Below are positions 6,129 through 10,982 of a stretch of 13,395 nucleotides of DNA, in pieces. The notes below the pieces were generated by a model. That model did no database searches. It saw only the letters and a list, made by a program, of their open reading frames with translations, and was not told where the DNA came from. Source of the stretch: DASSFZ01 sp035283185 (lineage in GTDB: Bacteria; Chloroflexota; Anaerolineae; Fen-1058); the NCBI GenBank assembly GCA_035283185.1, contig DATEUJ010000174.1:1-13395 (forward strand), given 5' to 3'. A program made the position numbers and the translations under genes. Positions within the stretch are counted from its first letter, which is position 1; each line of letters begins with the position of its first letter.

Positions 6129-6194
6129 AACCACCAAGACACGAAGGCACTGGGAATTTTAGGGCTTTCTTCGTGTCTTAGTGTCTTCGTGGTT
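6129..6194. repeat. Imperfect inverted repeat (AACCAC-AAGACACGAAG type)
   Basis: AACCACCAAGACACGAAG (6129-6146) faces CTTCGTGTCTTAGTGTCTTC followed by GTGGTT (6169-6194). The right arm has one extra ten-base unit. It lies between the 3' end of the ABC operon and the 5' end of the antitoxin gene. It resembles a dispersed palindrome common in environmental genomes and may form a stem ending the ABC transcript, though no T-run follows in that direction. Confidence 0.6.
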
Positions 6195-6211
6195 GATTTT
6201 CAGACAGCCGC

Positions 6212-6997
6212 TTACGAGCTCGCGCTGCTATAATGCCGCACCGCGTATCGCCAGAACAGCACGCTGGCCGTGAAAAGAATCGCCGCCACCCCCACCGCGT
6301 ACAACACAAACTCGACATTTAATCGACCCAATAGCACCGAGGCCGGCACCGTCGTGACGAAGGCGATCGGCACGACGAAGGTGAGCAGCGCGCGCACCCA
6401 CGCCGGGAATACCGTCACCGGGAAGCGCCCCGCCTCGTAAAACGTGAACAGCAGCTCCATCACGTTCTCCAGTTGCACGAGCCAGAACGCGCTCGTGACG
6501 AGCAGCATCACGAGCGCGTACATGATGACGGCCGCGCACGCGCCGAGGAGGATGAACATCGCGATCCGATCAGGCGCGGGCGTCGCGTCGAGCTGCGCCG
6601 TGGCGTAGACGATCAGCCCGACGCCGAGCAGCGCGTCGGCCAGCCGCCAGACGTTGATGCGTCGCAGCGAGGCGTGGAACTGCGAGTTGAGCGGCTTGGT
6701 AAGGATGAAGTCCATCGTGCCCAGGCGCAGGTGCTCCGTGAAGTCCTGCACGTTGGGCGTGAGCAAGGCATCCACCAGCCCGATGAACACCTGGAAGAGA
6801 CCGACGACGACCAGCACCTCGTGATACGACCAGTCGCCGATGGCGTCGGTGTGGAGGAAGAACACCGAGATGCCCGCTATCGTCCACCCCACGCTCAGCA
6901 CGGCCAGCAAGAGGTGCGTCACGAAATTGGCGCGGTACTCCAGATCGGTCAGGATGGCCGCTTTGTAGAAGATACCCAGCACTCTAAGATAACGCAT
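6212..6997 (-). CDS. ABC-2 type exporter permease (COG3694-like), last gene of the operon
   Basis: This 261-residue membrane protein has about six hydrophobic segments. It carries the conserved cytoplasmic stretch DFTEHLRLGTMDFILTKPLN, typical of the ABC-2 permease group seen with COG4586 ATPases (PF06182-like). It would form half of the translocation channel with the next permease; the substrate is unknown. The frame extends upstream to 7030, but those codons are made of tandem 7-base repeats, so ATG 6997 (MRYLRVLG) is chosen; no strong ribosome site precedes it. The 156-base gap to the preceding permease is almost wholly short tandem repeat, which is unusual inside an operon whose products should be made in equal amounts. 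Confidence 0.85.
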   Translation of the reverse strand: MRYLRVLGIFYKAAILTDLEYRANFVTHLLLAVLSVGWTIAGISVFFLHTDAIGDWSYHEVLVVVGLFQVFIGLVDALLTPNVQDFTEHLRLGTMDFILTKPLNSQFHASLRRINVWRLADALLGVGLIVYATAQLDATPAPDRIAMFILLGACAAVIMYALVMLLVTSAFWLVQLENVMELLFTFYEAGRFPVTVFPAWVRALLTFVVPIAFVTTVPASVLLGRLNVEFVLYAVGVAAILFTASVLFWRYAVRHYSSASS

Positions 6998-6998
6998 T

Positions 6999-7061
6999 GC
7001 AGATGGCTGATGGCATATCGCATATCGCATATCGCATATCGCTTATCGCTTATCGCTGATG
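6999..7061. repeat. Heptamer tandem repeat, nine units (GCATATC type)
   Basis: Units in order: GCAGATG, GCTGATG, GCATATC four times, GCTTATC twice, GCTGATG. All are in strict 7-base register over 63 bases. The array abuts the start codon of the last permease gene (6995-6997), where its ribosome binding site should be. Confidence 0.85.
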
Positions 7062-7083
7062 GCTTATTCCTGGTGCATCATCC

Positions 7084-7153
7084 CCATTCCCCATTCTTCA
7101 TTCTACATTCTTCATTCTACATTCTTCATTCTTCATTCTACATTCTGCATTCC
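7084..7153. repeat. Heptamer tandem repeat, ten units (TCATTCT/ACATTCT type)
   Basis: Ten 7-base units of the form NCATTCY run from 7084 to 7153, alternating TCATTCT and ACATTCT with CCATTCC and GCATTCC at the ends. The array stops exactly at the TGA (7154-7156) of the middle permease gene. It is separate in sequence from the array at 6999-7061 but has the same period. Confidence 0.85.
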
Positions 7154-7945
7154 TCAGGCCCCCACCGCCCCGTAGCGCTTCAGTCCTCGCCGCCACAGCG
7201 CGCGATAGATGAGAAAGAAGACCAGTATCCAGGCGAGCTGAATCGCCAGACCCATGACGATCTCGCCGAACGTCAGCCGGCCCATGACGATTTCGATGGG
7301 AAACGAAAGGGTGTAGCGGAATGGAAGGTAAACCAGCGCCTGCGAGATCGCCGGCGGGAGCAGATCGATAGGGATGATCCAGCCGGAGAACAAGGCCCGG
7401 ATGAGAAACCACGCTTCCGCCAGCGCCGTGGCCTGCGTGATCCAGAACGCGGTCGAGCCGATAATCGTTTGCGCCAGGAACTCGATCAGCAGCGCGCCGA
7501 ACGCGGCGAGCGTCGTGAAGAACAGGCTGGGGATCGACAGGTCGTACTGCGCGCCGAGCAGGATCGCGGCGATGGCCACCGGCGGGCCGACGAGCATCAC
7601 CTGCACCGGCTTGCTGGCCAGCACGCGCGTGAACAGGAGATGCAGAGGATGAATCGGCCTGAGCAACTGCGACGACAGCGTGCCCTTGCGGATGTCGCTG
7701 TCCATGTCCCAGATGATCCACGCGCCGGTGAGCCGCCGCATCAGCGTGACCATCAGGTAGTAGCTGATGAAGTCGGTCGCGTCGTACCCGGCGACAGAGC
7801 CTTGCTCGGAGATGGCGAGCCAGACCATCATCATGATCAGCGGCAGAATCCCGGACAGGATCCAGATGGCGATCTGGCCGCGATACTCCAGCGCGCGCGC
7901 CCAGTTGGCTTTGAGCAGCGTCGGGTAGGCTTTAATCCATCTCAT
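7154..7945 (-). CDS. ABC-2 type exporter permease (COG4587-like)
   Basis: The 263-residue protein has roughly six membrane segments, starting at IAIWILSGILPLIMMMVWLA (about 25-44). The motif DMDSDIRKGTLSSQLLRPIH (about 79-98) is the cytoplasmic coupling region typical of this ABC-2 permease group. Together with the following permease and the upstream ATPase it forms the standard trio of an uncharacterised drug or polymer exporter, related to the viologen-exporter group. ATG 7945 gives a normal N-terminus (MRWIKAYPTLLKANW). The gap to the ATPase stop (7946-8088) holds two opposed 8-base repeat arrays. The substrate cannot be inferred. Confidence 0.87.
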   Translation of the reverse strand: MRWIKAYPTLLKANWARALEYRGQIAIWILSGILPLIMMMVWLAISEQGSVAGYDATDFISYYLMVTLMRRLTGAWIIWDMDSDIRKGTLSSQLLRPIHPLHLLFTRVLASKPVQVMLVGPPVAIAAILLGAQYDLSIPSLFFTTLAAFGALLIEFLAQTIIGSTAFWITQATALAEAWFLIRALFSGWIIPIDLLPPAISQALVYLPFRYTLSFPIEIVMGRLTFGEIVMGLAIQLAWILVFFLIYRALWRRGLKRYGAVGA

Positions 7946-7959
7946 CGTCGTACCGTTTC

Positions 7960-8007
7960 GTAGTCAGGTAGTCAGGTAGTCATGTAGTCAAGTAGTCGAA
8001 TGGTCGA
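7960..8007. repeat. Octamer tandem repeat, six units (GTAGTCAG type)
   Basis: GTAGTCAG twice, then GTAGTCAT, GTAGTCAA, GTAGTCGA and ATGGTCGA, all in 8-base register. Its consensus is the reverse complement of the array at 8044-8115. Confidence 0.85.
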
Positions 8008-8043
8008 GCCATTTGCGGTCCTTATCGACGGTCATTCACGAGG

Positions 8044-8115
8044 TCTGACTATCTGACTACACGACTACCCGACCAACCGACCACTCGACTACCCGACCAA
8101 CTGACTGCTCGACTC
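8044..8115. repeat. Octamer tandem repeat, nine units (CTGACTAC type), covering the ATPase 3' end
   Basis: Nine 8-base units including TCTGACTA twice, CACGACTA, CCCGACCA, CTCGACTA and ACTGACTG. It is inverted relative to 7960-8007, 36 bases away, so the two could pair as a long imperfect stem. The last eight codons and the TAG stop (8089-8091) of the ATPase gene lie inside the array. Confidence 0.85.
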
Positions 8116-9099
8116 GCGCGCCGCCTTGCTCTCGGCGAATACCTGGCGGATGATGTCTTCGACCGGCGGCTCTTCGATCAGCACGTCGTCCAGCTTGATA
8201 TTGCTCAGTAACCGGGCCGCCACTTCCGTCGCGTAGCCGCGCGGCACGCGCAGCGTGGCCTTGACGCCGTCGAGCGATTCCACCTCGCCGTACTGAGCCA
8301 GCGCGCCGCGCGCCGCCGGCTCGCGCAGGACGATCGACAGCAGCTTGTACGGGGCGACCTGCTCGACCAGCGCCCACAGGTCGCCGTCGTACAACAGCTT
8401 GCCCTGGTCGATGACGATGATGCGCCGGGTGAGGGCTGTCACGTCGGCCATGTAGTGGCTGGTCAGGATCACCGTCGCGCCGTGGCGGCGGTTGTATTCG
8501 GCGACGAAATGGCGGATGGCGACCTGCATCGTCACGTCGAGGCCGATCGTCGGTTCGTCGAGGAAGAGCACGCGCGGCCGGTGCAACAGCGCCGCCGCCA
8601 GCTCGCACTTCATGCGCTCGCCGAGCGACAGCTTGCGCACCTGTTTCTTGACCAGGGGACCCAGCTCCAGCAGATCGTCAAGCTCGCCGAAGGTCTTCCG
8701 GTAGTCGGCGTCCGGTATCTCGTAGATGGCTTTGTTGACCAGGAACGTCTCGATCGCGGGCAGGTCCCACATCAACTGATTCTTCTGACCCATTACGAGC
8801 GTGAACTGCGTGAGGTACTCGGCGCGCCGCTCGTGCGGAATGAAACCCAGCACCTCGGCGCGTCCGCCGGTTGGATAGAGCAACCCCGACAGCACCTTGA
8901 GCGTCGTCGTCTTGCCCGCGCCGTTTGGCCCGAGGAAGCCGACCATCTCGCCCGGCTCGATCTGGAACGAGATGCCGTCTACGGCCTTGACCTGGCGATA
9001 CTGGCGCTTGAAGAAGGAGCGCAGCGAACCGGCCAGCCCCGGCTCCTTCTGGTGCACGTCGTAATATTTGCGCAGTTGCTCGACGATGATCTGGTCCAT
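8089..9099 (-). CDS. ABC exporter ATPase (COG4586-like), first gene of the operon
   Basis: The 336-residue protein has every ABC ATPase motif: Walker A GPNGAGKTT (57-65), Q-loop Gln105 (MGQKNQLMWDLP), signature LSLGE (157-161), Walker B VLFLDEP (177-183) and H-loop His215. The QKNQLMWDLP variant is typical of the COG4586 subgroup that works with two ABC-2 permeases. It hydrolyses ATP to drive export. The N-terminus before Walker A has an insertion (KEPGLAGSLRSFFKRQYR) common in this subgroup. The final residues ESSSQLVG are encoded by the octamer repeat array, so the native C-terminus has been replaced or extended by repeat DNA. ATG 9099 is the only good start; no strong ribosome site is visible. 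Confidence 0.9.
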   Translation of the reverse strand: MDQIIVEQLRKYYDVHQKEPGLAGSLRSFFKRQYRQVKAVDGISFQIEPGEMVGFLGPNGAGKTTTLKVLSGLLYPTGGRAEVLGFIPHERRAEYLTQFTLVMGQKNQLMWDLPAIETFLVNKAIYEIPDADYRKTFGELDDLLELGPLVKKQVRKLSLGERMKCELAAALLHRPRVLFLDEPTIGLDVTMQVAIRHFVAEYNRRHGATVILTSHYMADVTALTRRIIVIDQGKLLYDGDLWALVEQVAPYKLLSIVLREPAARGALAQYGEVESLDGVKATLRVPRGYATEVAARLLSNIKLDDVLIEEPPVEDIIRQVFAESKAARESSSQLVG

Positions 9100-9175
9100 T
9101 GCAGACGTATTACGGAGTCGGAATCTTCAGTAAAAAGTGAAAATTCAGTATTACACAAATCTAACCATTTTCGGA

Positions 9176-9203
9176 TTGACTTCCCGTTCACCGGCATTAT
9201 ACT
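9176..9203 (+). promoter_or_regulatory. Sigma-70-like promoter of the phosphoesterase/propeller pair
   Basis: TTGACT (9176-9181) and TATACT (9198-9203) are separated by 16 bases. The start of transcription should be near 9210. GGAGG (9226-9230) follows as ribosome binding site, 6 bases before ATG 9237. The 137-base region 9100-9236 also has to hold the ABC operon promoter on the other strand, for which only weak candidates are seen. Confidence 0.65.
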
Positions 9204-9236
9204 GTTTTTGTTTGGAATCGCATGCGGAGGGGAGCG

Positions 9237-10982
9237 ATGGAAGACGATCCGGATCGGATTCCCAGACAAAGTGAAGCGCCTTCCGCCGGCTTCACGATCA
9301 GAAGGCGCAAGCGTTTCTTCCTGCGAATTGTTTCAGGCGGCTTCGTTGTCTCCTCCCTCGTGCTGACGCTTCTTCCCCTGGTTCTCGCACCGGCACGTGC
9401 CTCTCACACGCTCGCCGTCGTTCAGAGTGCTCCGTTTTCGTTCACAGCCGCGGGAGATTATGGATTCGGCAGTGACGCAGCGGCGACGCTGCGCGGGATG
9501 GGCGCGGCTGGAGCCGTATTTAACCTGGCGCTGGGAGATATGAGTTACAGCAACAACAGACGGGAGTCAGACTGGTGCCAGTTCGTCAAAGACAACCTCA
9601 ATGCCGGCGCCGGGCGGCCAACCGGCGATCCGTTTGGAGAGACCTTTCCGTTCCAACTCATCGTCGGGAATCACGAGAATGAGCCTCACCAGGATGACGG
9701 GTATATCGACAACTACGCCGCATGCCTGCCGGACCGCATGAATTCAGTCATCAGTCCCTATGGGGAGTACGCGCGCGAGTATTACTTCGACTACCAGAAT
9801 GCGCGGGTCATCCTGGTGGGCGCGGACAATGCGGATGGGGCCGACCCGTACGACTACGTCGTGGGCAGCAATCATTACACCTGGCTGCGGGATAGGATTG
9901 TCGAGGCGAAAAACGCGGGCAAGTGGGTCATCGTGGGCATGCACAAAGTGTGCGTGACGATGGGCGTCAAGACGTGTGAGATCGGCAGCGATCTGATGAA
10001 TCTGCTGATCGACGAGAGGGTAGATTTGGTGCTGCAGGGACACGAGCACAACTATCAACGCAGCAAACAGTTGACGTGCGCCACGGTCGGATCGTTCAAC
10101 AGCGCGTGCGTCGCGGATGACGGTGCGGACGGAGTGTATACCAGGGGAGCCGGAAGCGTGTTCGTGATAGCCGGGACGGGAGGAGCTGGATTGTATAACG
10201 TCAGCGTGGCGGATGCCGAGGCGGGGTATTTTGCCCGCTGGATGGGACTCAATGTCAATCCCAGGAAAGGCATGCTGAAGGTGACTGTGTCGGACATCAG
10301 CCTCTCGGCCCAGTTCGTGGGATCGACGGCGGGCAGTTTCACCGATTTCTTCACTATTAATGCTCCAGAGCCCACGCCTACCCCGACTGCCACGGCGACG
10401 CCGACAGCGACTGACACGCCTACATCCACCGACACGGGGACGCCGACGGCATCTGCCACGCCGGGACCGTCCGCCACGCCGACCCTGCGCACGCCCACGC
10501 CGACCCCGCGCACGCCTCCGCCGTTGCCGTTGGAGGTACTCGGCACGCCGGAAGCAATGCCGCTGGCGTCGCTCGCCATCGTCACGTGGCAAACCAACCT
10601 GGAGGCGGATAGCCGCGTGCGCTTCGATCTCAGCAGCGATGGTTGCAGTGATCCATGGTCGGGCGTGATCACCAGCACAGCTTACGTGGTGAGCCATTCG
10701 GTGGTGCTCGTGGGGTTGCAGCCCAATACAGCGTACTGCTACGAAATACAGTCGAGCAATGGCAATTCCACCACCGCATGGATCGCGGGTGATCCGTTCA
10801 CTACGCTGCTCCAGCAGTTCAACGTATACCTGCCTCTGGCTATTAAGGCGTGGGAGGCGCCGGGACCGATCCGAATCGCTCCATACGGCGACCGCACGCC
10901 GAAGATTTTGGTCTTCGCACGGCTCCTCTCCCTGCTCGAACAGATGGCCAACGCGATCTACAGCATACAAGGGATGAAATAG
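9237..10982 (+). CDS. Secreted purple-acid-phosphatase-like metallophosphoesterase with T/P linker
   Basis: The 581-residue protein hydrolyses phosphate esters, probably outside the membrane. An in-frame ATG exists at 9222, but GGAGG 6 bases before 9237 favours ATG 9237. Residues 22-55 form a signal peptide (RRRK, a long hydrophobic stretch, then ARA before Ser56). The dinuclear-metal motifs are complete and in order: GDYG (Asp74), GDMSY (Asp101, Tyr104), GNHE (Asn145, His146), GMHK (His236) and GHEHNYQR (His269, His271). A Thr/Pro-rich linker covers about 376-431, followed by a fibronectin-type domain (IVTWQTNLEADSRV to LVGLQPNTAYCYEIQ) of the kind that normally precedes the catalytic domain in purple acid phosphatases. 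VYLPLAIK at 530-537 is followed by 44 extra residues. Its TAG overlaps the next GTG, indicating coupling. Confidence 0.9.
   Translation: MEDDPDRIPRQSEAPSAGFTIRRRKRFFLRIVSGGFVVSSLVLTLLPLVLAPARASHTLAVVQSAPFSFTAAGDYGFGSDAAATLRGMGAAGAVFNLALGDMSYSNNRRESDWCQFVKDNLNAGAGRPTGDPFGETFPFQLIVGNHENEPHQDDGYIDNYAACLPDRMNSVISPYGEYAREYYFDYQNARVILVGADNADGADPYDYVVGSNHYTWLRDRIVEAKNAGKWVIVGMHKVCVTMGVKTCEIGSDLMNLLIDERVDLVLQGHEHNYQRSKQLTCATVGSFNSACVADDGADGVYTRGAGSVFVIAGTGGAGLYNVSVADAEAGYFARWMGLNVNPRKGMLKVTVSDISLSAQFVGSTAGSFTDFFTINAPEPTPTPTATATPTATDTPTSTDTGTPTASATPGPSATPTLRTPTPTPRTPPPLPLEVLGTPEAMPLASLAIVTWQTNLEADSRVRFDLSSDGCSDPWSGVITSTAYVVSHSVVLVGLQPNTAYCYEIQSSNGNSTTAWIAGDPFTTLLQQFNVYLPLAIKAWEAPGPIRIAPYGDRTPKILVFARLLSLLEQMANAIYSIQGMK

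Noticed and set aside
6473..7963. 496-codon plus-strand frame opposite the two permeases
   Set aside because: Its product is rich in Arg, His, Glu and Gln and it crosses the tandem repeats; the minus strand encodes clear membrane proteins with family motifs.
7960..8115. CRISPR-like array
   Set aside because: Units are only 7-8 bases with no spacers and no cas genes nearby; these are short tandem repeats.
9744..10970. 408-codon minus-strand frame opposite the phosphoesterase
   Set aside because: All metallophosphoesterase motifs are on the plus strand with a good promoter and ribosome site; the antisense frame is high-GC shadow.
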